Below are positions 1-10,961 of a DNA stretch of 64,000 bases, piece by piece; the first letter of the stretch is position 1; every line of letters begins with the position of its first letter. The position numbers and the translations under genes are program-made. Below the pieces are notes generated by a model. It worked only from the letters and a program-made list of their open reading frames with translations, searched no databases and was not told the origin of the DNA. Source of the stretch: Pictodentalium vernedei. Lineage: Eukaryota; Mollusca; Scaphopoda; Dentaliida; Dentaliidae. The DNA lies in NCBI GenBank assembly GCA_031216915.1, contig CM062289.1, positions 20,376,520 to 20,440,519 of the forward strand, in the 5' to 3' direction.

Positions 1-345
1 TCCCGCATGGTCCTTTTGGCTGCTGCATGCTCTCTTTTTATAGCCAATGTAAACTTAAATAAAATAAAAATTAAAATGGTTTACATCTGATATTTTACCC
101 AATTTAAAAAATTGATAAATTTGTCCTTTGAGTGCAAGAATTCTTTGCAATGCCTTAGCATTGCAAAGCCTTCTTGCTCTCAGGGGACGAAATACACCTT
201 CACCCATGCTATTCTGTAGATTATGTCGCCTAAAATATAAAACAATAACATGAACTTTTGATGACAAAGAAATAATTACAGAAATAAAAAATAAAATAAA
301 AACTGCTCGCCTGCATGCAATTTTACAAATAATGGCCTGAGAAAC
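1..345 (-). repeat. dispersed repeat U, copy 1
   Basis: The same sequence recurs at 47990-48058 plus 49664-49965 (split by an insertion) and in inverse orientation at 56440-56800. Shared landmarks are TTTTGGCTGCTGCATGCTCT near the start, a central hairpin built on GCAATGC/GCATTGC, and a run reading ATGAACTTTTGATGACAA. The family is not recognised. There is no coding potential. Positions 346-654 hold nothing identifiable. Confidence 0.8.
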
Positions 346-654
346 AGAAGATCTGCTTTGTGTAGCCTTAACAGAAGAATATCACCTAATGGTATACTTT
401 GTTCTAGGCGTCCTTGTTGCGTCCTTGGAAATATTGCCCACCCGTGGAAAGTGACCCGTCCACGGCGACGTGTTGTACATAGTACACCTTCAGACAGGAC
501 TTTCTATCACATTGTAATAGTTCCATGGCAAATTTTAGTTTATATATCAGTCTATATATTTTGTACTGCTGTATGCAGTATTTACTGCTGAGTGTGGTAA
601 ACATGGATTTTTTCATGTATTTTTGTCACACTTTTTCATATATAGAATGTCTTT

Positions 655-858
655 TATTTTTATACTGTACTAATGACCCAGACATAGCTGGTGCTAACTC
701 TTAAAATATAGGGCCAAACACAAATTTTGCCCCCCAATCCCCAAAATTTGCATCTAAAACTAAAGAAAACATGTCCTGAAAGGCCCTCCACACTTCGCCC
801 CTACTGCGCATGCGCAGTGTCAAGGACGTTCCGAAATTGGCGCCATTAATCATTCTAA
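655..858 (+). repeat. DIRS left inverted terminal repeat
   Basis: From about 680 to 858 this is an exact reverse complement of 7340-7510 as far as reading by eye shows. The outer 25 bases differ slightly from the right repeat, as is usual in DIRS, and match the first half of the internal complementary region instead (both carry ACTGTAC). Confidence 0.9.
805..816. promoter_or_regulatory. perfect NRF1-type palindrome TGCGCATGCGCA in left DIRS repeat
   Basis: The 12-mer TGCGCATGCGCA is the consensus for NRF1 and its invertebrate orthologues. A second copy sits in the right repeat at 7382-7393. DIRS terminal repeats hold the element promoter, so a role in transcription is plausible but is inferred from the motif alone. 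Confidence 0.4.
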
Positions 859-1989
859 GTTTGGCCCTTCATCAGTTAACATCTGACTGATCTTTGTGCT
901 TATAAATCTCAGTTTAAATGATGCCAGACACATAAATATTAGTGAAATGGTGATTCTAAGGAGGATAGAGAAGGAGGAGAGGAAAAGAATGTGTGACAGA
1001 ATATTATCAGGGCTGTAACTTAAAATTTTTTAATGAAATTATGTTAAGTTACCTATTTTCAAGGCAGCAGCCATTTTGTTGTCATTCTGATTATTTAGTT
1101 ACACTGTTTTTTAAGTGTTTTCCTCTCTTCCTGTCCTTTAAGTTCCCCCTTGCTATTCTCCCATGCTTTTGGCATAGTTTTTGTAATTATTATTACTAAA
1201 TTTTCTTGGGAGTTTTAGCCGAATAACAGAATGAATTCTGTTCTTTCCCCATGTTTACGTCTTCACTTACGGGTGGTTAGGCGTTGTGTTCTGCATCTAC
1301 CATCTGATGTTCTGCAGTTTCTTCCCTGGAAGTCTCTGTTTTGCATCAGATAGTGTATTTTTGGTAACTGATTTCGGGCCTGGGTGCCTGGAGTCTTATT
1401 TTAGTGTTTTTACACTCATTGTTTACATTTACAACAGCCCTCTGTGTGAGGGGGGGATTTCTAAAAAATAATATCTTGATGTTATTTTAATCATAACTAG
1501 ATACATTATTATTGTTCGTAAGTGTTGAATAAATTGTTTAAAATATTTTTAAAATTTTTGTCCACACTTAGGCTTGGGATCCATTAGGGCTCAACGTTAC
1601 TTTTCAGAAACCTGGGCTGTTCTGAAAAAATATTTTTTCAAAATATTTTGATTTCAATTATTTTTTCTATATTAATGGATCATATTATTATTATGTATTT
1701 TGATTGCCAGGGGTTAGTGCGAGTACCAGGACTTGTTTTCTTTTCACATTGAAAGGATATTGATCAATTGTTTTAAGAGGAAGTCTTCCTCTGACTTTAT
1801 TATCATTCTATATGTGGTCAGTGTACTCGCATTAACTCCTGTTCTGTATCGTATGATTTCGATGACAATATGGGAAGCGTATGTCACGGTATGTTGTTGG
1901 GGATTTGGACACTCCGGTCCTTTCCCCGCAGGGTCACTCTACTTTATCAATTTCTATTTCAGACGATCAAGAGTAGGGTGATGTATCTG

Positions 1990-4230
1990 TGATGTCTTCC
2001 AACAGTGTGCCTCCGTCGTCACAATTAATGAAGGGCTAGCGGAAAAGTGCTCATGTAAATACGCCAATTGCCTAAGAGGACCCTAGTAGGTTCGACGGCC
2101 TTTGACGTCCGCTAGCTCGCCCGGTGTAGCGTCCATTCACCGAATGGTTCGGCAGCCGGGTTCGTCCGTTGCGGTCTAGAAGGAATTTTGGGGTGATGCG
2201 AGCACTATAAATTAACCTAATGCACACCCAGTGACGGCGGATCGGAGGGAGAACGCAGGAAGCCTTTTAGTCCGGTTCATAGCTCGTTCCGGTCCATCCG
2301 GACGGCAAGCGAGAGAGGCCCCTCTCTCGTTCAACAACATCTGGCCCCAGATGTTGTGGTACAAAATGTGTCGCAAGCGGAGCATACGTCCGTCGCTCGG
2401 GACGCTCCGTTGTATAGGCAGTCCGCTGAGACTGCTAAGGCTTCCTCTTCTCGTCAGCGCACACGACCGCACCTTGGCTGCGTGACCGCCGATATATTAC
2501 CAGCTTCGCCGATCAAGGATTCTTCGGCGACCAGGTCACACCATCCGGTAGCCAGGGACACGAGGCCTGCAGACTCCGGACGTTCGCATAGGAAGTGTGC
2601 GGGAGTCAACGTACACGGAGCTTCCGGCGGCAATGCATCGTAAGACCGCTACTGCACAGGCCTCGGGAACGGACGTGCTTTCCTTAATAGCACAGTTTAT
2701 CGCAGCATCCCAGCATCAACTGAATCTGTCGCATATATTTTATCCGACGATGCTGGGTCGGGACGCTCCGCGGAAGCGGGTACGGATGTCCGAAAGTTTC
2801 ATCCGGACCGACGGGATACCGAAAGGGATTCGGAGGATTTCGAGCTTTCCCTTTCGGAACAACATATGCTGTTGTGTATGTCATCTGACTTGGTCTTCTA
2901 CAGCTTCTTTCGTCGGACCAGAATGCTGCGATGCCGGATAAGAAACTGATAGCGTCGGTGGACTTAGAAATTTTTGGTTCGGTTCAGGGACATCGTCCCT
3001 CAGTTCCGACATAGTCCAATAATGTCACACAAACTTTCGAATTATTGAACGACGCTATATATATTATTATTTTATGCTTGCTAACCAAGCATTTCTGGTT
3101 TCTTGTTCGAAGAGTTATGGAGATGTCTTTCAAAAGTGTGCCTCTGTCGTCATAGTTAATGAAGAGTTAGCGGCAATAAGTGCTCATGGAATATGTCTAT
3201 CGCCTACGGAGTGACATTCGCTAGCTCACCCGGTGTAGCGTACATTCATCGAATGGTTCGGCTGCCGGGTTCGTCCGTTGCGTCTAGGAAGGAGATTTGG
3301 GTGATGCGAGCACTTTAATTACTTTAGTACTCACCCAGTGACGGCAGATTGAGGACAGATCGGAGGAAGCCTGTTAGTCCGGTTCCTGGCTTGTCCAGGT
3401 CCGTCCGGGCTGTGAGCGAGAGAGGTCCCTCTCTCGCCCAACAACATAGGGGACCGCATGTTGTGGTTCAGATATTTTACATTCGGAGCATATGTCCGTT
3501 GGTCGGGACGCTCCGTTATATTGACAGTCCGAGAGACTGTCTTTAATGCTTCCTCATCCTCACAGCAGGGCACACGACCGCACATTGGCTACGTGACCTC
3601 GAGTATCCGATCAGTTTCGGCATTCAGTGATTCCACGGCGAATAGGTCGCGCCATCCGGTAGCCAAGGGACACGAGGCCTATACACTCTGTTCGCTCGCA
3701 TATTGGTAGTATGCACGGGGTAACGATCACGGAGCTTCCAGCGGCAATGCATCGTAAGACCGCTTCTCCTCAGGCCTCAGTGACGGACGTGCTATCCGAG
3801 TTAGCACAGTTGTTTCACAGCGTCCCAGCAATTGACAGTTTCTCGGTCGAATCAGGAATTATCCGACGGCGCTGGGTCGGTGCGGTCCGCGGTTGCATCA
3901 GGTACGGACGACCGAACGCTTTATAGGGTCCGACAGGATGGCGAAAGGGATTCGAAAGATTTCGAGTTTTCCCTTTAGTAGTATCGGAAGATGCCTTTCA
4001 TATCTTCTGGCATTATCTTCCAGTGATTATTATTTCGGACTTCATTGCTGCGATCTTGGATAAGAGACTTATAGCGTCATTGGACTCGGATTTTTCGATC
4101 GGTTCAGGGACATTGTCCCTGACTTACCGACGCAGTCCAATATTGTCATTACAACATGTGTTTTATTTTTCGACGCTATATATATATATAAATACAAGCC
4201 TACTACTAAGCATGATAGTTTAGTTTCTTG
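1990..4230 (+). pseudogene. DIRS gag-like region, diverged tandem duplication of about 1.1 kb
   Basis: Two units, about 1990-3118 and 3119-4230, align along their whole length with clear divergence. Landmarks repeated in order are GCTAGCTC.CCCGGTGTAGCG, the pair of small hairpins near 2310-2355 and 3415-3465, GGCAATGCATCGTAAGACCGCT, and the end reading GACGCTATATATAT. Each unit holds short open stretches (2597-2941 and 3711-3926) but no long frame. By position, between terminal repeat and RNase H, this is the gag region. DIRS gag proteins are poorly conserved, so that label rests on position. Confidence 0.6.
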
Positions 4231-4719
4231 TCCGCGTTGCTCATTTCTGCCATTTTATCATTTATACAAATAGTTTATTTTGGCAGAGCAGGGCATACCG
4301 AGAGTTCATATGCGTCTAGACGGTGTGATTAAAGACTGCATATATTCTTTTTCGCCGTTTATGTCTTTTCCAATTTTAATGTTGGGAACGACATTATGTA
4401 TAGTAGACTTAACTTAGACGCTTTATTATACGTAATCCGCCTTACTGAGGCGTTATCATTACGTCTTCAAGAAAAGATTTACGGGATTTTATTCTCAATG
4501 TAATTTCTTTTGAGGGCAGTAGTTTGTTCACGTATAACTCCGCCCTTCAGTGGCTGATTGGAGTTAGTTAGACGTGACGCAGCCCTAGCTACATCCACAC
4601 GCGTGGATAGTAAGGTTAAGAACTCTCTCAGAGTCGCTTCGTTCTCGGAGGAGCTTCTCTTCGACGGCAACTTTTCGGCAATCCATGAATTGCTCGATTT
4701 ACACGTTCTCTTGTCTATC

Positions 4720-5330
4720 TAGTGTTACAAGAGATTCAGACTGGGGCAAACATTCGGTGGTTGACTCAGAGAGTGCCGCCGCAGTTGCCGGACCCAAGTG
4801 TGGCTGTTATGACGGTTGCCAGTCAAACAGATTGGGATATAATACTGATCCCTACGGATTCGAAGTGCCAGGGTCTTTGGGTTCCGCAGTCTTTTAGCAA
4901 TCAGTTTTCTTCCGCGGAATAATGTTTTTTAGGCTTGCTTTATGTCATTGCATGAACATTATTCAGAAACGCATGCCCAAATTCCTGTCCTTTAATTCGA
5001 CAGTAGTGGCGTATCTCCGGAACCAGGGAGGCACTCTTTCGTTTCCGTTATTCAATTTAATGGAAAGAATCCGTCTGTTGGTTATAGTACACCAAGTTCA
5101 GTTTTGGTCCGTCATATTCCGGGTCGTCTGATTGTTTTATCGGACTCCCGTTCTCTTACGGGTCGCTTGTTGCTGTCAGAATGGACTCTCAACAAACAAG
5201 TATTCAATCAGATTTGCTATCTATGGGAGCGCCCAATGATGATTTATTTATGACACAGCTTGCTAATCAATTGCAGACGTATGTGTTGGCTTGTCCAGAT
5301 CTCTGAGCTAATATTGTTAACGCTCTATTG
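4720..5330 (+). pseudogene. DIRS RNase H segment, frameshifted
   Basis: Landmarks of the DIRS RNase H domain appear in order: QGLWVPQ near 4870, STVVAYLRNQGG near 5000, RHIPGRL near 5105, LLSEWTLNKQVF near 5175, and then, in another frame, DDLFMTQLANQLQTYV from about 5237. At least two frame changes and an in-frame stop break the domain. These motifs place the element in DIRS rather than in Ngaro or Pat. The catalytic aspartate region can only be guessed. The reverse transcriptase that should precede it (about 4230-4720) was not recognised. Confidence 0.8.
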
Positions 5331-5559
5331 ATCTATAGGACGGAATGATAGGATACGCGTATCCTCCGGCGCTGTTGTTTTAGCAGGTATTGCTAAGATA
5401 AACAACCACAATACATTTCTGTTGATAGCATCTCTATCTTCACAGAGATCATGAGTAATTTACTCTCTTGTCTACTGTGGGTCTTAACGTGAAATCTTCC
5501 TCTAGGTGAGGATCTTTTTCACTGGGTAAATCGTGTCATCTTTATCACAACCAGCAAGG

Positions 5560-6560
5560 TCGCAACCTTCATGTATTCCGTTGTGTGGTCCGTATTGCAT
5601 TGTAAGCACTGTACTGTACGAGCTTTGGACGCGATTTCTTACTATAGGAGATCCTCTTCTTCGCCATTCTATGCGGCTAAAGTGGAGGCTCTTCCGTCGT
5701 GGTGTAGGGATCATTATGTTCATATTGTTGATCCCTCCATACTACTCATTGCTATTTTTTAGTATACTTGTTTCACAAGATCTACTGCAGCCTGTTATTA
5801 TTTAGGTTATAGGTTTATGTTACCTCATACCTATGCACTCTACGATAGTTTACAATTGAGTCTTTTGTCTCTTTATCTAAGTCAGTTAGTAACTTTTTGA
5901 TAAATAGACTTAGAATCTTTAGATTAAATTCCTATACGGATTTTAACTTCGGTTCTTATTTAGCTAAGTAATCATTAGAGCCTCTGGAAACAGTAGTTTT
6001 CAAATTCTGACCTTTTAGACAGTAATTCTGTTGGTTTCTCTTTTACTGTAGAGTCAGTGAGTTTCATGCACTATCGATGGATGATTTTCACTTTCATAGT
6101 TTCGGAATCAATACTTCCGTTACTATTTAGGTTGGATTGTTGCATAAGAGTTAGGCTCCTATTATCCGGAACCTATTATTTTAAGGTCCTTCCGTCTTCG
6201 TATGGGCATAGGCCTTTACTCTTTCCGGGTACAGTTTATGTATTTATAAACAGATATCTGTTTATTACAAAGGGCGTAAGCTTCTTCTGTCGTTGATGTC
6301 TAGTAGAAGGACGTTACGCTCCATTTTATTGTTAATGGATTCTATTAACTATCGGTACTGCTTATGGTATATCATTGACTTAGCAGTTGTGCTTAAGATT
6401 TCGGCTCATGAAGTAAGAGTTCTTCTACTTCTTGGGCTTACATTAATAGTGTCGCTATTATAGATTTTTGAAGGCCGCTCATTGCGCTCAGCCATCCACA
6501 TTCATGAATTTTATCTCAGAAATATCGAGTCCATTTCTGGAGGCCTCTATTGTTAGGTCT
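5560..6560 (+). pseudogene. DIRS tyrosine recombinase segment, degenerate
   Basis: The N-terminal part is seen near 5665-5745 (YAAKVEALPSWCRDHYVH followed by DPSI), matching the start of DIRS recombinases. The C-terminal catalytic part is seen near 6400-6530 with SAHEVRVLL and, after a stop codon, HEFYLRNI. These correspond to the conserved histidine-arginine region and the active-site neighbourhood. Stops and frameshifts lie between. The protein would cut and rejoin the circular DNA intermediate at insertion, but it cannot be made from this copy. Confidence 0.78.
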
Positions 6561-7185
6561 ATTATCTACTGCTCAGAATGTCATTCACTTAACAGTTGCT
6601 ACTATAGCTAGGTAGGCTGTCTGTTTCGGCAGTGTCTCCGTTCGGCTGCCCTCTTCGCTCTGGGCTATTTGACCCAGGGCAAGAAAAAGGGGGGGGGGGG
6701 GAGGGTGTTCCCTTGGGTCACCTGTTTTACTATGAAAACAAGGGGATACCTCCTCCGGAGTTAGTAATTCTGAGCTGTTATTGGGATGGCTGTTTAGTGA
6801 GAAGTTTAGGTTTTTAAAATTCATTCAAGTCTTAGTTTTTAAAGTATAGCTTTTGAATATTGCATATGTCAACGGACATGATTATGCAATCCTCAGACAC
6901 TTTTAGGAGTATAAGAGTCTCTATTCTCTAGACTTATTTTATTTATTGGCTTACTTTAAAAATTATTAGTATAAGGATTATATTGGATATTAATAGAGTA
7001 CATGGATGTATGAAGCTCAATTTTGGAAGGTGTTGTATCTTTCTAATTTATCATAAATAAGAAAGATACACGTAAGGCCTATTACTTCTTTTTCCCTACA
7101 GGGGATGACTCTATTTTATTTTATTGAGCGTATTCCATTTTGCTCTATGTCCTTGGCCCTCCAGCCTTTTTACTATTCAGCTATG

Positions 7186-7266
7186 TCTGGGTCATTGGTA
7201 CAGTATAAAAATGTTAAAAAATTTATAGTAATTTCTATATTTTTTATACTTACCAATGACCCAGAC
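7186..7266. repeat. DIRS internal complementary region
   Basis: The first half (to about 7215) is complementary to the left outer end including ACTGTAC, and the second half is complementary to the right outer end (7515-7570). In DIRS replication this region serves as template to join the two termini. Its presence confirms the element ends chosen here. Confidence 0.85.
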
Positions 7267-7339
7267 GGGGATGGCCCTCCCAGGAGTTGGGAACTCTTGC
7301 CTCCCCGCTGAGTACATAGCGCTTACCAGGCACTGGTTA

Positions 7340-7570
7340 TTAGAATGATTAATGGCGCCAATTTCGGAACGTCCTTGACACTGCGCATGCGCAGTAGGGG
7401 CGAAGTGTGGAGGGCCTTTCAGGACATGTTTTCTTTAGTTTTAGATGCAAATTTTGGGGATTGGGGGGCAAAATTTGTGTTTGGCCCTATATTTTAAGAG
7501 TTAGCACCAGCTATGTCTGGGTCATTGGTAAGTATAAAAAATATAGAAATTACTATAAATTTTTTAACAT
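7340..7570 (-). repeat. DIRS right inverted terminal repeat
   Basis: Inverse complement of 655-858, with no mismatch seen over the inner stretch of about 170 bp. It contains the second TGCGCATGCGCA palindrome (7382-7393). The outer 50 bases are specific to this end and match the second half of the internal complementary region. Confidence 0.9.
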
Positions 7571-7655
7571 TCATGTTATTTTACTGATTCCAATTTTCTC
7601 GAAAATACACCAATATGACGAGGACTGCAGACACCAATAGTTTCTAATATCAATA

Positions 7656-8084
7656 TAGTGGAACCCTGTTAATTGAATAGCCACTTTGCCAATGAAAATT
7701 ATTCAGTTAACAGGAGTATTCAATTAACAGGGATTGTGTCACTTTCCTGTATTCTATAGATAAACTTAGCATTTATTCTATTATATCTTGTTTGACAGAG
7801 CTCCATGAGCTCTGTCAAACAAGATATAATAGATTAAATGCATGTATTGGATTTACTGAGGCCAAATAGGTCTATAAATAAAGGAAAACTAGGGAGAGTC
7901 AGGGCAATTTCTCGACAGGTTACAAGATTTTTTTTTCAATTAACAGGAGTTTACTCTATAGCCCATATTCAATTAACAGGTCAAATTTGTATTGGAGGTA
8001 TGGTAAATGGTTCTGTGTTTGGAAATTTTATTCAATTAACAGGGTTATTCAATTAAGAGATATCCAATTAAGTGGGCTCCACTG
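7656..8084 (+). mobile_element. MITE family P, copy P1 (pogo/Tc1-like ends)
   Basis: Non-coding element of about 430 bp, flanked by TA. The ends read (C/T)AGTGGAACCC and GGGCTCCACTG, as in pogo/Tigger-type elements. In the middle lies a hairpin GACAGAGCTC-CAT-GAGCTCTGTC with longer arms (TATTATATCTTGTTT on each side). The body carries several copies of the motif ATTCAATTAACAGG. Positions 8085-8533 show nothing else recognisable. Confidence 0.85.
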
Positions 8085-8533
8085 TATTGGTTTTGTATTT
8101 ACTAGTGATTCTGGTAGTCCTATATGACTATATGAAATGTTGTAGCTTATGTATATATGTAACAAATGTTTTGAGTCTTGTGTTCAAGATACTGTTGTTA
8201 GTTGTGCATGGACATAATACTACTAAAAACTGAGTGCAATTTGCTTGACATATTTTGTCATTTTTCAAGTCAAAACTTATGAACAGCTTTGACTAAAAAG
8301 TGTAGACTGATGCCGACTCTGACTCCAGAAAATGTGTGGACAGAAAATGTTTTATTATATTATTAATGAATTTGCAGTCCACTTGAGACTACAGTTTGTA
8401 GTAGGGGAGAGCCATGCATTTATATATATTTCAAATAAAAAAGAATTCTTCAAAACATATTTTTATGACATTACTTTGACAAAAAGTGTACACAGACTGC
8501 GGACTTGGACTGAAGCATGTCGCTGACAAATTT

Positions 8534-8956
8534 CAGTGGAATCCTGTTAATTGAATAGCCACTTTGCAAATGAAAATTATTCAATTAACAGGAGTATTCA
8601 ATTAACAGGTTACTTTCCTGTATTCTAGAGATAAACATAGCATTTATTCTATTCTATCTTGTTTGACAGAGCTCCATGAGCTCTGTCAAACAAGATATAA
8701 TAGATTAAATGCCTGCATTTGATGTACTGAGGCCAAGCAGGTCTATAAACAAAGAAAAACTGGGGAGAGTCAGAGTAATTTCTCTGACAGGTTACAAGAT
8801 TTTTTATTCACTTAACAGGAGTTTACTCTATAACCTATATTCAATTAGCAGGTTAATTTTGTACTGGTGGTATGGTAAATGGTTTTGTGTTGGGAAATTA
8901 TATTCAATTAACAGGATTATTCAGTTAAGAGATATCCAATTAAGTGGGCGCCACTG
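8534..8956 (+). mobile_element. MITE family P, copy P2
   Basis: Same family and orientation as 7656-8084, with ends CAGTGGAATCC and GCGCCACTG and the same central GAGCTC hairpin. The left TA flank is changed to TT. From 8957 to about 9596 no feature is supported apart from an imperfect inverted repeat near 9490-9595 (GGTATACC and GGTATACGG). Confidence 0.83.
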
Positions 8957-9596
8957 TATTAATTGTGTGAATAATGGGGATTGCAGTTACTGTTATGAAT
9001 AGAAGCAGGATATTTTGATGTTACATTAACTCAATTCTTGGGCTGGAAATAACATACGAACAATTGTTTAGGTTATGTGGAGGTTACATCAATTGTAAAA
9101 TATACCAACGCAGTACAAGTTATGATAAAACAATACAGCATAAACTAACTTCCCTGATCCTACATGTTTCGTCAGTCAGATATGACAATCTTTCAGGACA
9201 AACCCGACTCACAGATTGTGCCTTGTATCCACATATGGCTAGAGTTGCATGCACTTTACATCTTAACAGATTTTCCATTAAAGTAAGTAGAAACAACTAA
9301 CGCTTGATCTCATCTCAGCGATAGTCATGCATTAGTTGTTCCTATTCATTTTGGAAGTTATTCTGCCAAGACATGAACATCATGGCTTGCGTAGTAAAAA
9401 CAGATAAAGCCGAAAAACATTTCAGCACTTTTTCCAATACATGTAGGTTATATTGCATAACCTGTTTGCTGTACATTTAATAAGGCTGCATGGTATACCT
9501 GTAATTCAGTATTTACCTTTTTTTAAAATGATGCCGAGCCAATACCAGTATTGTTTTGAAAGTATTGGTATACGGTGAATTACAGTATTTATTACT

Positions 9597-9904
9597 CTAC
9601 TATATATGAAAAGCCTATGATATAAATTTTAACTTTATATACACCAACTGTGGTGAACATGCCAGCAATGGAATTTCAATAGTTAAAATTTACACCTACA
9701 GTGGAACTACATCCAAGTTGACCTTTGGTGACGTTGACCTGAATGCGAACTTGTCTAAATTTATCGCACGTTGCCTCATGAAGAATGAAATGGAAGTGGC
9801 AATTATTTATTACGTTTTTAAATTAGTTTACCCCCATAAAACACCCAAAATTAACAAACATGCATTGTTTCGTGTTAATAAAGCATCCATAACTCGAATT
9901 AGTA
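9597..9904 (+). repeat. repeat K copy A, left part (host of the Crypton insertion)
   Basis: Aligns with 19155-19248 plus 19680-19905. Its right part continues at 13185-13525. In copy A the sequence is cut at TAGTA (9900-9904) by the Crypton. In copy B it runs on without break, so K was present first. Confidence 0.8.
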
Positions 9905-10088
9905 CATCACGTGACTAATCCCCATATTCTCATTGGCTGTATTGATAGGGACTATGAAAGCATAGTGCCCGGAGTCAAGCATAGTGCCCGGAGTCATGCA
10001 ATAGTGCGCACGCATTGCAAACAGAATCCCGAGGGGATTCTCCTTTTCTTCTGAGCAGACAGCAAATGAGGAGACGAATAGAAATAAA

Positions 10089-10500
10089 ATGAGTGTTTCG
10101 AGATTCGCAAACGAGAATGTTAATTCTTTTCTTGAACAACATCAGAGCCGAAAGACTGTTAGTTTAACCAAATATGCTGTCAATATTCTCCGGCAGTTCT
10201 GTTCTGATAGAAAAAGGAATGGTGCATTTGAAACGTTAGATGTTGGAAGATTAACGGAACTATTGAAAGACTTTTATACAAACGTTAGAAATCGCGATGG
10301 TGATTTGTATTCCAAAAGCAGTATTTGTGCCATTCGTCAAGGAATGAGAAGATATTTGAAAGAACCCCCACATGAGAGACACTTTGATATAATAACAGAC
10401 CCAGCTTTCAAAGGTGCTAATCGTGTATTCGACAGCATGTTGAAGAAAACAAGAGAAGACGGAAAAGGAACAGTCCGACACAAAAAAACCATTCCGCCAG
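10089..10500 (+). CDS. Crypton recombinase, exon 1 (N-terminal domain)
   Basis: Encodes about 137 residues starting MSVSRFANENVNSFLEQ, a helical N-terminal domain like the SAM-like DNA-binding domain of Crypton proteins, ending RHKKTIPPG. The donor CCAG|GTAACT at 10500/10501 leaves phase 1. The acceptor TTTCAG at 10956-10961 opens exon 2, and the split codon becomes GGC (Gly). The intron is about 460 bp and AT-rich. No stop or frameshift is seen in this exon. The start at 10089 is the first ATG and lies 184 bp inside the element border. Confidence 0.75.
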
Positions 10501-10961
10501 GTAACTATAAAAAATACATAATAAAATAAAACACAACAAAACTAGAAAGTGAACAAGTCAGTGTCTGCAATGGACAATGGTGTTGTAATTATTTGTTCTC
10601 GTATAAATACACAGTCTTGTTAATTACATGAAATAGACGAGTGTTGTTTATTACTCAAATCGACAAGAGACACATAAGAACAGTTGTGAGAGAAAGTAAA
10701 TAAATAACGGGCAGCAATGTTTGCTGAAAGTTATCATAAACATGAATAAATAAATAGATAAATTACGGGGAGCAATGTATGTTGAAACTTATCATAAACA
10801 TGAATAAATAAATAAATTGTAGACCTATCAATTAAATAGTTTTGAATAAGAGTGTTAGAGAGGGCACTGAATATTATTTATCTTCGATCACAATAAACGA
10901 TTGTGATTGACCATGTAAACGTTTATTCTGCTTTGATGCTTAGTGTTTCATTCTATTTCAG

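Larger units (their letters stand above)
655..7570 (+). mobile_element. DIRS-type tyrosine-recombinase retrotransposon, full-length structure, coding region degenerate
   Basis: The element is bounded by inverted terminal repeats of about 200 bp (655-858 and 7340-7570). A short internal complementary region (7186-7266) is complementary to both outer ends, which is the hallmark of DIRS elements. Between them lie a duplicated gag-like region, an RNase H segment typical of DIRS and a tyrosine recombinase segment, all on the + strand and broken by frameshifts and stops. DIRS elements replicate by reverse transcription through a circular intermediate and integrate with the recombinase. The reverse transcriptase core itself cannot be recognised and is probably deleted or too decayed. 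The length of 6.9 kb is normal for the group. Confidence 0.88.
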
